From Bacteroidales bacterium UBA7009 (GTDB lineage Bacteria; Bacteroidota; Bacteroidia; Bacteroidales; Paludibacteraceae): a stretch of DNA of 64,000 nt. This document shows positions 52,176-60,568 of the stretch, in pieces. Made by a program: the position numbers and the translations under genes. Where the stretch lies: the NCBI GenBank assembly GCA_002449665.1, contig DJXH01000057.1, positions 1-64,000 of the forward strand, read 5' to 3'. The notes under the pieces were generated by a model. That model was not told where the DNA came from, did not search any database, and worked only from the letters and a program-made list of their open reading frames with translations. Each line of letters opens with the position of its first letter. The stretch's first letter is position 1.

Positions 52176-53984
52176 TTAGTTGTTTTGCGGACCTACCAAC
52201 TGCTCGCCAAGTATTGACATTGCGCAGCGGAAACCGATGGTGCAAGACGATTTGTCTTGGTTGAGATAACGACGTGTGGACGGATTGAGCCAGTATATAC
52301 GGTCTCTCCATGAGCCGCCTTTATATACGCGCTCGTCTTTGGTTATGCGCGGTGCAAGAATATCAGACGGATCTACCTTGAAGTTCTCGGGATTGAATCC
52401 GTTAATGAGTTTCTCGTATGCTTTGAGCATATTGCTGTCGTTCTTCACGTAAGCCGTATCAAGCGGGAAGTAGGTCGGGATAAACGATGTGGCATCACCG
52501 TCTTTCCAGTCGCGCTTATCGTCTTCCGAACTGTAAGTTACTATCACGCAACCCATAGAGTCGATGCTCACTTTGCCAAGCGAGTCGCGAAGAGGCTTGG
52601 TATATACGTTACCACGGAAGGAGTTGTACTCCGATGTCTCTTGGTAAGATGTCTCACGATATACATCCAGTACCCACTCGTTTACGTTACCTGCCATATT
52701 ATATAGTCCGAAATCATTGGGCAGGAATGCATCTACGGGACCGGTGATAACGTAATTATCGTTCAACGCGGCACTCATACCCATCATGTCGCCTCTTCCG
52801 CGAACGAAGTTGGCTTGCAGGCGACCGATGTTCTCTTTGCTAAGGTCGCGAGGGTGATAGCCCGACCACGGATAAATCTTGCCTTCTATGGACAGACCTT
52901 CATCATCAGCCGTCGGTGCGTATGCAGCAAACTCCCATTCTGCTTCCGTAGGCAGACGATAGCCTACAACAAGCAGACCATCGTTGGAGTTGATTTTTCT
53001 CGGTTCGCCGTACGAGTCTCTGCGCGGACTGCGACCGAAATGAGGGTTGTAGTCGGTGTAGAGATATTTCTCCGTGTTGAAGACAAACGAGTCGCGTACC
53101 CACTCGTAGCAGGGGCGATATTCGTATGCCGTATCATAGTCCACGCGGGTGCGCAAGCCCTGCGGTTGGTCGGTAGCGGCAGTCTCCTCTTCATACTCCT
53201 CTTCCTCTTCGCCTTCTACGTACTCTTCTTCATACTCTTCCTCGGTTTGCGTACCGCCTTCGTCACGTTTTACCACAGGGGTAAGATGTAAGATAGTATC
53301 AACGCTGTAGTTGGGGTGGGTCATTATCCAGTTCTCAACAGCAATCTGTGCAGCGCGGGTCTCTTTCTCCGTCTTGGGTCTGGCTATAACCAACTCCTTG
53401 TCAAAACGCGGCTGACGGATAGCACCGCAGTTGACGAGTTGAAGTTCGTTCACGCGGTCGCTACGCCAACGGCAGTATGCCATAGCCTGTTTCCAACTTA
53501 CGCCTACCACGGGGTAGAAACTATATGCGGGATGGCGGAAATAGTACTCAAGATACGGCTCGTTGTACGCCATCTCTTCGCGCCAAACGGTGGTATCGGG
53601 GAGGACTTGCTTTACAAGTCTTTTGCCCTGTTTGCTGTGGCCGAACACCATTTGCATCCAATGTACATATTCGTTCCAGTCAAGGTTAGTAACTTCATAC
53701 TTGTCCATATAGAACGAACTTACCGTCAGCGAACGGGTAAGGTTGTTACGCGGAGCTGTAATAAATTCGTCCTTTTCACCAATGGTAAACGATCCGCCTT
53801 CTATGGCTACCATGCTGAGCGGGGTGCTGAGCATATTACCATTGTATGCCTGAAAGTTCGTTGTTTTCGGGTCAAAATAGTTCCAACCTGTAGCATGCGA
53901 CACTTTGGTATTCAACTCACGTTGGCTGCAAGCTGCAAGCAGTACCGTAACAGCCAAAAGTGCGATTCTAAAGACTTTGTTCAT
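52176..53984 (-). CDS. GldJ/PorK-like SUMF1-domain lipoprotein of the type IX secretion/gliding system
   Basis: A 602-residue lipoprotein (lipobox LLAAC, Cys19). After the leader comes a formylglycine-generating-enzyme-like fold: EGGSFTIGEKDE, FYMDKYEVTNLDWNEYV, PVVGVSWKQAMAYCRWRSDRVN, YRLPTEAEWEFAAYA, NMAGNVNEWVLDVY and YKGGSWRDR...IGFRCAM. This is the GldJ/GldK/PorK family that forms the periplasmic ring of the type IX system. No porL, porM or porN follows, which favours GldJ over PorK. An acidic insert of about 35 residues (near 245-285, mostly Glu/Tyr) is unusual. Start at 53984 chosen for the signal peptide. Confidence 0.82.
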   Translation of the reverse strand: MNKVFRIALLAVTVLLAACSQRELNTKVSHATGWNYFDPKTTNFQAYNGNMLSTPLSMVAIEGGSFTIGEKDEFITAPRNNLTRSLTVSSFYMDKYEVTNLDWNEYVHWMQMVFGHSKQGKRLVKQVLPDTTVWREEMAYNEPYLEYYFRHPAYSFYPVVGVSWKQAMAYCRWRSDRVNELQLVNCGAIRQPRFDKELVIARPKTEKETRAAQIAVENWIMTHPNYSVDTILHLTPVVKRDEGGTQTEEEYEEEYVEGEEEEEYEEETAATDQPQGLRTRVDYDTAYEYRPCYEWVRDSFVFNTEKYLYTDYNPHFGRSPRRDSYGEPRKINSNDGLLVVGYRLPTEAEWEFAAYAPTADDEGLSIEGKIYPWSGYHPRDLSKENIGRLQANFVRGRGDMMGMSAALNDNYVITGPVDAFLPNDFGLYNMAGNVNEWVLDVYRETSYQETSEYNSFRGNVYTKPLRDSLGKVSIDSMGCVIVTYSSEDDKRDWKDGDATSFIPTYFPLDTAYVKNDSNMLKAYEKLINGFNPENFKVDPSDILAPRITKDERVYKGGSWRDRIYWLNPSTRRYLNQDKSSCTIGFRCAMSILGEQLVGPQNN

Positions 53985-54017
53985 ATAACTCTTTTTTCTA
54001 TATTTCAGTTTCAGCCC

Positions 54018-54050
54018 GCAAAGATAGAATTTTTTATTTGAATAATCTAA
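54018..54050 (-). promoter_or_regulatory. Probable promoter of the gldJ-like gene
   Basis: Minus strand TATCTTTGC (54018-54026) lies 33 bases ahead of the ATG. The -33 position reads TTAG instead of TTTG, so the match is partial. Confidence 0.55.
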
Positions 54051-54126
54051 CATTTTGCGGAAAAACTTAAAAAAAAAGTCAGAAATCGGTTCTTTTTGTG
54101 CATATACGCACCAAAAACGCCTGAAA

Positions 54127-54159
54127 TTTGTACCAAAACTATATTTTTCGTACCTTTGT
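54127..54159 (+). promoter_or_regulatory. Promoter of folP-cdaA-metG
   Basis: TTTG (54127-54130), 20-base spacer, TACCTTTGT (54151-54159), 34 bases ahead of the folP ATG. It is divergent from the gldJ promoter. Confidence 0.7.
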
Positions 54160-54193
54160 GCGTATTTTGTTGTTGTAGCAATTCGGCGGCAAG

Positions 54194-55048
54194 ATGAACG
54201 AGAATTTATCTATACGTATAGGCGGAAGGCTAATAGTCTTTGACGAACCTAAAACAATGGGGATAATCAACGTTACTCCCGATAGTTTTGCTGTGCATTG
54301 TACGAGTTGCAGCGAGGCTGAAGTTATATCTCGTGCCGCGGATATGCTGCAATCGGGTGCCGACATTCTTGACATCGGCGGCTACAGTACCCGCCCGGGT
54401 GCCGAATATGTGCCGGCTGAAGAGGAGTGGAGGCGTGTGGATATTGCTCTTAAAGCCATACGTGCTACGTGGAGTGATGTTGTCTTGTCGCTTGATACTT
54501 GGCGTGCAGACGTTGCGCGCAAGGCTGTGGAGAAGTATGGCGAAATGATAATCAATGATGTCTCGGCAGGGCAGTGGGATGAAAAAATGTTCTCTATCAT
54601 AGCCGATCTCCACGTGCCATACGTGCTTACTCACAACCGATGGCAAAACGAAAAACAGCAGATGCCGGACGTACCGTCAAATCCGGCTAATGCGGAGGAA
54701 CTGATAAAAGAAGTGCTTGACTTCTTTCAAAAAAATGTGGATGCCCTTTATCGTCTTGGAGTGGCTGATGTGATTATAGACCCGGGTTTCGGCTTTGGTA
54801 AAAGTATGGAGGAAAACTATATTCTTCTCAAACACTTGGATATATTTAACGTTTTGTCTTGTCCTATTTTAGCAGGGTTATCGCGCAAGTCAATGTTTTT
54901 CAGGATGTTTGGTATTACGCCCAATGATGCTCTTAATGCCACTACGGCTGCTAATATGGCGGCTCTTGAGCGACGTGCGGATATTTTGAGGGTACACGAC
55001 GTAAAAGAAGCCCGTCAGACGATAGAGATATACAAGAAGATAAGATAA
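54194..55048 (+). CDS. folP: Dihydropteroate synthase
   Basis: Condenses p-aminobenzoate with dihydropterin pyrophosphate; target of sulfonamides. The 284-residue barrel has GIINVTPDSF, DIGGYSTRPGAEYV (the loop carrying the sulfonamide-relevant Thr-Arg-Pro), LSLDTWRADVA, NDVSAG, DPGFGFGKS and GLSRKSM. Located three bases before cdaA, a common neighbour in Bacteroidota. Confidence 0.95.
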   Translation: MNENLSIRIGGRLIVFDEPKTMGIINVTPDSFAVHCTSCSEAEVISRAADMLQSGADILDIGGYSTRPGAEYVPAEEEWRRVDIALKAIRATWSDVVLSLDTWRADVARKAVEKYGEMIINDVSAGQWDEKMFSIIADLHVPYVLTHNRWQNEKQQMPDVPSNPANAEELIKEVLDFFQKNVDALYRLGVADVIIDPGFGFGKSMEENYILLKHLDIFNVLSCPILAGLSRKSMFFRMFGITPNDALNATTAANMAALERRADILRVHDVKEARQTIEIYKKIR

Positions 55049-55051
55049 GTT

Positions 55052-55834
55052 ATGGAACTTTTTTCTATAAAAGACCTCATAGATATATTGTTGTTCGCTT
55101 CTATATTATACGGAGTGTTCTATCTGTTGCGCCGTAGCGGAGCGGTAAACTTGTTTTGGGGTATATTTGCTTTTGTGCTTCTGTGGTTTGCCACGCGTTA
55201 TATCTTTGAACTCAAACTGACGGGTGCACTTTTTAACCGTGTTGTCAGTGTCGGTGCCATTGCCGTCATTGTCATCTTCCAAAACGAGATTCGTGCTTTC
55301 TTTTATAATATAGGTATTCACGTAGGCAGGCTCACATCACGTTTTAGGCACGGTGTCTATATGCCTACTCACTCCACTATAGAGCGTATATCTACAGCGT
55401 GTGCCAATATGTCCAAAACAAAGACGGGCGCACTTATCATATTAGAGGGCAGGCAGGATCTGACAGAGTATGCCGACACGGGCGAAAGGCTTGATGCCAT
55501 AGTGTCCGTAAGGCTGATAGAGCATATTTTTTTCAAGAACACCCCTCTTCACGATGGTGCACTTATAGTAAGGCAGACACGACTTTTGAGCGCGGCTTGT
55601 GTTATGCCTTTGTCTTCCGACCGCAACCTGCCCAAGCAGTACGGCTTGCGCCACAGAGCTGCACTCGGCATAGCCGAACATACGGATGCCGTGGCTGTGG
55701 TCGTGTCAGAAGAGACGGGAAGAATAGCAGTTGCTCATGGCAATATAATGGAAGAGGTGGGGATAAAAGAACTACAAGGAAAGTTGTCCGAACTATGGGA
55801 AATGGGCAAAGATATAAAAAACGAAAATAAATAA
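55052..55834 (+). CDS. cdaA: Diadenylate cyclase CdaA
   Basis: Makes the second messenger c-di-AMP from two ATP. The 260-residue protein has three N-terminal membrane helices (about 10-75) and a DAC domain with the catalytic LHDGALIV and YGLRHRAALGIAEHTDAVAVVVSEETG. Genes for CdaR-like regulators or the phosphodiesterases are not adjacent. It lies between folP and metG in one rightward run. Confidence 0.94.
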   Translation: MELFSIKDLIDILLFASILYGVFYLLRRSGAVNLFWGIFAFVLLWFATRYIFELKLTGALFNRVVSVGAIAVIVIFQNEIRAFFYNIGIHVGRLTSRFRHGVYMPTHSTIERISTACANMSKTKTGALIILEGRQDLTEYADTGERLDAIVSVRLIEHIFFKNTPLHDGALIVRQTRLLSAACVMPLSSDRNLPKQYGLRHRAALGIAEHTDAVAVVVSEETGRIAVAHGNIMEEVGIKELQGKLSELWEMGKDIKNENK

Positions 55835-55841
55835 TACTGCA

Positions 55842-57920
55842 ATGAAAACATACAAACGTACTTTAGTTACTTCTGCTCTGCCATACGCAAACGGTCCTGT
55901 TCATATAGGTCATCTGGCAGGTGTCTATGTTCCGGCTGACATCTATGTCCGCTATTTGAGAATGAAAGGTGAGCCTGTTCTCTTTGTCGGCGGTAGCGAT
56001 GAACACGGTGTCCCCGTTACCATTCGCGCCCGCAAAGAGGGTATAACAACACAACAGGTGGTGGATCGTTATCACAAACTTATCAGCGAATCTTTTGAGC
56101 AGTTCGGTATCTCCTTTGATGTCTATTCGCGTACTACGAGTGAGATTCACCATAAGTTTGCAGCCGACTATTTCCGCCGTCTTTACGATAACGGCAAGTT
56201 CATAGAGCAGACGACGGAGCAGTTCTATGACCCCGAGACGGGCGAGTTCTTGACTGACAGGAATATACGCGGAGAGTGTCCCCACTGTCACAGCAAAGGT
56301 GCATACGGCGACCAATGTGAAAAATGCGGTCGTACCCTTTCGCCTGACGAACTGATAGAGCCTTACAATGCCATTAACGGCAATCCGCTGACCAAGAAAG
56401 AGACCAAGCACTGGTATCTGCCGCTTGACCAATATCAGCAGTGGCTCGAGCAGTGGATACTCGAAGAGCATAAAGAGTGGCGACCCAATGTCTATGGTCA
56501 GTGCAAATCCTGGCTTGACGGCGGTCTCAAACCTCGTGCCGTCACCCGCGACCTTGACTGGGGCATACCCGTACCCGTGGAAGGTGCGGAAGGCAAGGTG
56601 CTGTACGTATGGTTTGATGCTCCTATCGGGTATATTAGCAATACCAAAGAATTGTGCGAGCGTGAACCTGCAAAATGGGGGAATTGGGAAACATGGTGGA
56701 AAGACCAATCGACACGCCTTATACATTTTATAGGCAAAGACAATATCGTATTCCACTGCATCGTTTTCCCTTCTATGCTCAAAGCGGACGGCACATATAT
56801 ACTGCCGGACAACGTGCCTGCCAATGAGTTTCTTAACCTTGAAGGCGACAAGATTTCCACTTCCCGCAACTGGGCTGTCTGGCTTAATGAGTACTTACAG
56901 GATTTCCCCGGCAAGCAGGACGTACTGCGTTATGCCCTCACCGCCAATGCGCCGGAGACGAAAGACAATGATTTTACGTGGGCTGACTTCCAAGCGCGTA
57001 ATAACAACGAACTTGTAGCCATCTACGGCAATTTCGTTAATCGTGCTATGGTACTCACGCAAAAGTACTTTGCCGGAAAAGTGCCTGCCCAAGGGGCTTA
57101 TACCGACTATGACAAGCAGATAATGCAGGAGATTCAGGGTTCCGTAAGCGAGATGTTGCGGCTGCTTGATGCTTTCCGTTTTCGCGATGCACAAAAAGAG
57201 GCTATGAACATTGCACGTGCCGGTAATAAGTATCTTGCTGATATGGAGCCGTGGAAACTTGCAAAGACGGATATGGAGCGCACCGCTGCCGTACTCAATC
57301 TCTCGCTGCAGATAGTAGCCAACCTCGAAATTGCTTTCCGTCCCTTCCTGCCTTTCTCAAGCGAAAAGTTGCGCAAGATGCTCAATGTACAGGAAACAGG
57401 CATTGACAGTCTCGGTAAGTTTGACCTGCTGACCGATGGACACCAACTCGGCGAAGTGGCACTGCTCTTCGAGAAAATAGAAGACGATGCCATACAAGCG
57501 CAACTTGACCGACTCGCTCGCATTAAAAAAGAAAACGAAGAACAGGAAAAAGCGGAAGAACTGAAAAACTGGCATCCTGCTGAAATTAAAGCCGCCACTT
57601 CTATTGACGACTTTGACAAGACCGATATACGTGTCGCTACCGTGCTTGACTGCAAGAACGTCAAGAAGTCAGACCGCTTGCTTGAGTTCACGCTTGACGA
57701 TGGTATGGGCGGTCGTACTATACTCAGCGGTATAGCGCAGAGTTATCCCGACCCGAGTGTGTTGGTAGGTAAGCAGGTACTGTATATTGCCAATTTCCCG
57801 CCGCGTAAGATGATGGGTAAGGAGAGCCAAGGTATGATACTCAGCGCGGTGGATGCTGACGGCAGACTTGTCGTTACCACCGTTTCAGCTCCTGTCCGTA
57901 ACGGCGCACAAGTAGGATAA
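55842..57920 (+). CDS. metG: Methionyl-tRNA synthetase
   Basis: A 692-residue class I synthetase: HIGH region GPVHIGHLAGVY, a zinc knuckle CPHCHSKG...CEKCGR, the KMSKS counterpart GDKISTSRNWAV, a helical anticodon domain, a Lys/Glu-rich linker (about 550-580) and a C-terminal EMAP-like tRNA-binding domain (DIRVATVLDCKNVKKSDRLL...ANFPPRKMMG). Length fits the dimeric E. coli type. Confidence 0.97.
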   Translation: MKTYKRTLVTSALPYANGPVHIGHLAGVYVPADIYVRYLRMKGEPVLFVGGSDEHGVPVTIRARKEGITTQQVVDRYHKLISESFEQFGISFDVYSRTTSEIHHKFAADYFRRLYDNGKFIEQTTEQFYDPETGEFLTDRNIRGECPHCHSKGAYGDQCEKCGRTLSPDELIEPYNAINGNPLTKKETKHWYLPLDQYQQWLEQWILEEHKEWRPNVYGQCKSWLDGGLKPRAVTRDLDWGIPVPVEGAEGKVLYVWFDAPIGYISNTKELCEREPAKWGNWETWWKDQSTRLIHFIGKDNIVFHCIVFPSMLKADGTYILPDNVPANEFLNLEGDKISTSRNWAVWLNEYLQDFPGKQDVLRYALTANAPETKDNDFTWADFQARNNNELVAIYGNFVNRAMVLTQKYFAGKVPAQGAYTDYDKQIMQEIQGSVSEMLRLLDAFRFRDAQKEAMNIARAGNKYLADMEPWKLAKTDMERTAAVLNLSLQIVANLEIAFRPFLPFSSEKLRKMLNVQETGIDSLGKFDLLTDGHQLGEVALLFEKIEDDAIQAQLDRLARIKKENEEQEKAEELKNWHPAEIKAATSIDDFDKTDIRVATVLDCKNVKKSDRLLEFTLDDGMGGRTILSGIAQSYPDPSVLVGKQVLYIANFPPRKMMGKESQGMILSAVDADGRLVVTTVSAPVRNGAQVG

Positions 57921-57939
57921 AGTCAGACTGCAATATAAT

Positions 57940-57972
57940 AATGAGCATATTTTGTACAAAAATATGCTCATT
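57940..57972. terminator. Terminator after metG
   Basis: AATGAGCATATTTT (57940-57953) pairs perfectly with AAAATATGCTCATT (57959-57972) around a five-base loop, followed by TATTCTTT. It ends the rightward metG transcript and may also end leftward transcripts. Confidence 0.8.
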
Positions 57973-58049
57973 TATTCTTTACCAGTACGACTCTTGTAGT
58001 ACGCCTCGTCTGTAAGTTTATGGCCGGAATGTAGTTTTTTCTGCTTCAT
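57972..58049 (-). CDS. Possible micro-protein (25 codons) between WbqC gene and metG
   Basis: A leftward open frame from ATG at 58049 to TAA at 57972. The peptide is very basic and starts MKQKKLHSGHKLTDEAYY. It lies about 107 bases beyond the WbqC-family stop and directly before the terminator hairpin at 57940. There is no promoter of the usual type. It may be chance, the tail of a decayed gene, or a genuine small protein. Confidence 0.2.
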   Translation of the reverse strand: MKQKKLHSGHKLTDEAYYKSRTGKE

Positions 58050-58156
58050 CAGGCTGCTGATTTATAATTGTTAATATTATTAAAATCAGCGACCTGCATG
58101 ATAAAATACTAATATACTTATGATTAGTTGATTATCGGGGAATAAGAGTTTCATAA

Positions 58157-58930
58157 TTATACTAAAGAATACTCATTCAAAAGCATTTTTGTTTTTTCCT
58201 TTCCATTATGCATTAAAACATCTATGATACTCAAATTCGGGATAAAACTACCATCTTTGCAGTTTTGGTCGTAACAAATATCGTTAGTCTTAACAAACTG
58301 TAGATTGATTCCGTATTTTGAAAACTCTTGTTTGTTGTATAAAGCAGTTCCACCTATTGCGTTGATAAATGTGTCAGCATTCTCCTGTCTGCATATTGCA
58401 ATCACCCGCGCTACCTTGCGTATCGGCTTTGTAGCTTCCATATAAGGGAGTGACGAATAATCTGCATTATCTATTGCTTGAAGTTTTTCTTCTATTTGAA
58501 AGTATTGTGAACAGTCAGATACTATATGTGTTTTAATATCCAAGTATTCGCATATCTTGCGGATAGACACAGCATTTAATTCTGATATACCGGTATATTC
58601 TCTGCTAATAATATCTTCTATGAGTGGCATTACTTCCTTATAATATGCCGATTTGGCATATCCTAATTGTAGTGTTTTAAGAATCTTGCTTTTCCACGGT
58701 TTGGAGTTGTCAATCTCCGTTTCAGCAATCAGTTTATACGAACTCTTTTGCTGTACAGGCACTACAATATCGCATTCAGGCATATTCCGTTGTCGTACTC
58801 TGTTGGTATTGATCCAACCGTTGACTATATATGCCAAATGATCATAAAGTATATACTTGTCAACTGCAGCAATGGCTTGAAAATAACCGATATACGGCAT
58901 AAAATATGGTTGCATTATTGCGAGTTTCAT
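58157..58930 (-). CDS. WbqC-family protein
   Basis: A 257-residue protein starting KLAIMQPYFMPYIGYFQAI, the signature of the WbqC-like family (PF08889), with NTNRVRQRNMPECDIVVPV following. These proteins occur in O-antigen and capsule clusters and are thought to act in sugar biosynthesis, but the reaction is unknown. The gene lies among other surface-glycan genes. No clear promoter was seen in the 66-base gap upstream. Confidence 0.85.
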   Translation of the reverse strand: MKLAIMQPYFMPYIGYFQAIAAVDKYILYDHLAYIVNGWINTNRVRQRNMPECDIVVPVQQKSSYKLIAETEIDNSKPWKSKILKTLQLGYAKSAYYKEVMPLIEDIISREYTGISELNAVSIRKICEYLDIKTHIVSDCSQYFQIEEKLQAIDNADYSSLPYMEATKPIRKVARVIAICRQENADTFINAIGGTALYNKQEFSKYGINLQFVKTNDICYDQNCKDGSFIPNLSIIDVLMHNGKEKTKMLLNEYSLV

Positions 58931-58996
58931 TTTGTTATATAGTTAAATTTAACCAAGCATTACTTATCTGTAATAATATTTGATAGCTGATGAAAA

Positions 58997-60346
58997 TTAT
59001 ACGAGAGATTTGAGTATCTGAGGCAGGAATCCTACCATATAGAACGGTATATTCAGCAATTTGAATTTTCTTTTTTTCTGAAGCGTCTCAACTTCATCTA
59101 TTTGCAGAGGTGCATCCCATACGCGGACTGCTATATCCGAAGCAGACAATTCTATATATTGGTGAAGCGATTTCAAATGATTGTTGTGTCCTAATTTCAC
59201 TTCTACAGGTATAAGTTGCCCGTCGTAGAGATACAAGAAATCCACTTCCGCAGAAGACTGTGTATTTTCGTTTACCCAAAACATTCGTTTTGCTCGAACG
59301 CTGTCGGACAAGGTGAATAGTTCCTGTCCTACCAATTGCTCAGCAAAAGCACCTTTCCAAATATCGAAGAGATTGCGGCTGTTGAATATATCTTTCCTAT
59401 TGTTTACTGCTGCGCTTGCCAATCCGGCATCCATCCATAGCAGTTTGGGCTGGCGTCGCATATTGGGCAAGGCCGGCATAGCAGTTTGCGTGGTGGGATA
59501 GACTAACTCCAACACCATCGCTTTCTCCAATGTACGCATAGCCTCTCCCATCTCTCGTGACTTATAGTTGCTTTGCCCGAAGTTGACAAACGAGATTTGT
59601 CTGCCCGCCTGCGCCCATCCTACTTTCAAAATCAGTCGTATTACTTCCAACTGAGTACGATTTGCAGCATACTTCTCCACGTCGTCAGCATAACCATTGA
59701 GCAACGTGTCATAAAACCTATCTAATGCCACAAAATCGTGATGTTTGATATAATGAGCAATCACAGCAGGCATTCCGCCTATTAAAGAGTAGGTTTTATA
59801 AGCATCTTCCAAACGCTTGTGAAAAGCAGAAGCCGCAGTGTAATCTTCCTCTATGGCTTGACGAATCATTGCATCGCCGTTGGCAGAGAGATACTCACGG
59901 AAAGATACCGGTCGCATCGCCATATACTCTACTCTGCCGACGGGGAAACTTATTTGCCTGTCAATCATGGTTTCCAAAAGCGAACCGGCGGCGATGACAA
60001 AAATATCAGGCATCTGCTCGTAGAAGAAACGAAGCCACAATACCGCTTTGGACGAATTTTGTATCTCATCAAGAAAGAGCAAAGTTCTGCCATCCCTCTT
60101 CACTTTCCCCGCTTTAATAAAAAATGCCTGCACTAAACGCCGTACATCGGCAGCATCGTCTATTAGTCTGCAATTTTCTTCATCGTATAAGTTGATATAC
60201 AAGTAGTTGTCAAAACGCTTGCCAAACTCATCCACTACAGATGTTTTTCCTACCTGCCTCGGACCGCGCAGCACTAAAGGCTTACGATCTTCACTCTGAG
60301 ACCAACGTAGCAAACTAAATTCTATATCACGAGGAAAATACTGCAT
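58997..60346 (-). CDS. AAA-family ATPase with DUF4143 C-terminus
   Basis: A 449-residue protein: Walker A RGPRQVGKTSVVDEF (near 30), Walker B TLLFLDEIQNS, a sensor-like AGSLLETM and a C-terminal DUF4143 domain whose EVDFLYLYDGQLIPVEVKLG resembles a PD-(D/E)XK nuclease core. Such genes are abundant and patchily spread in Bacteroidales, and their function is unknown. Its promoter abuts a 33-bp tandem repeat array. Confidence 0.88.
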   Translation of the reverse strand: MQYFPRDIEFSLLRWSQSEDRKPLVLRGPRQVGKTSVVDEFGKRFDNYLYINLYDEENCRLIDDAADVRRLVQAFFIKAGKVKRDGRTLLFLDEIQNSSKAVLWLRFFYEQMPDIFVIAAGSLLETMIDRQISFPVGRVEYMAMRPVSFREYLSANGDAMIRQAIEEDYTAASAFHKRLEDAYKTYSLIGGMPAVIAHYIKHHDFVALDRFYDTLLNGYADDVEKYAANRTQLEVIRLILKVGWAQAGRQISFVNFGQSNYKSREMGEAMRTLEKAMVLELVYPTTQTAMPALPNMRRQPKLLWMDAGLASAAVNNRKDIFNSRNLFDIWKGAFAEQLVGQELFTLSDSVRAKRMFWVNENTQSSAEVDFLYLYDGQLIPVEVKLGHNNHLKSLHQYIELSASDIAVRVWDAPLQIDEVETLQKKRKFKLLNIPFYMVGFLPQILKSLV

Positions 60347-60373
60347 ACATTCAATTCTATTTTGAAATGCGCC

Positions 60374-60404
60374 GCAAAGGTACTATATTTTTGGCATTTA
60401 CAAA
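60374..60404 (-). promoter_or_regulatory. Promoter of the DUF4143 ATPase gene
   Basis: Minus strand: TTTG (60401-60404), 18-base spacer, TACCTTTGC (60374-60382), about 28 bases ahead of the ATG. The palindrome of the first array repeat begins at 60408, three bases beyond the -33 box. Confidence 0.7.
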
Positions 60405-60407
60405 AAA

Positions 60408-60565
60408 TTTTGTTACAAAATGGGGGTAAGTTTAGCGAAATTTTGTTACAAAATTGGGGTAAGTTTAGCGGAAATTTGTTACAAAATGGGGGTAAGTTTA
60501 GCGGAAATTTGTTACAAAATGGGGGTAAGTTTAGCGGAAATTTGTTACAAAATTGGGGTAAGTTG
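60408..60565. repeat. 33-bp tandem repeat array with a palindrome in each unit
   Basis: Four full units and one partial, with starts at 60409, 60442, 60475, 60508 and 60541 (exact 33-base spacing). Each contains TTTGTTACAAA (in copy 1 and 2 TTTTGTTACAAAA, a perfect inverted repeat about one base) and then T(G/T)GGGGTAAGTTTAGCG. The units differ at only two or three positions. The unit length is a multiple of three, so frames stay open on both strands, coding LLQNGGKFSGN, GVSLAEICYKM or FPLNLPPFCNK repeats, but no start or promoter supports translation. It fills the gap between the GT2 stop and the ATPase promoter. Confidence 0.9.
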
Positions 60566-60568
60566 GGA

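Noticed and set aside
60408..60565. CRISPR array
   Set aside because: The units are directly contiguous with no variable spacers, and there are no cas genes.
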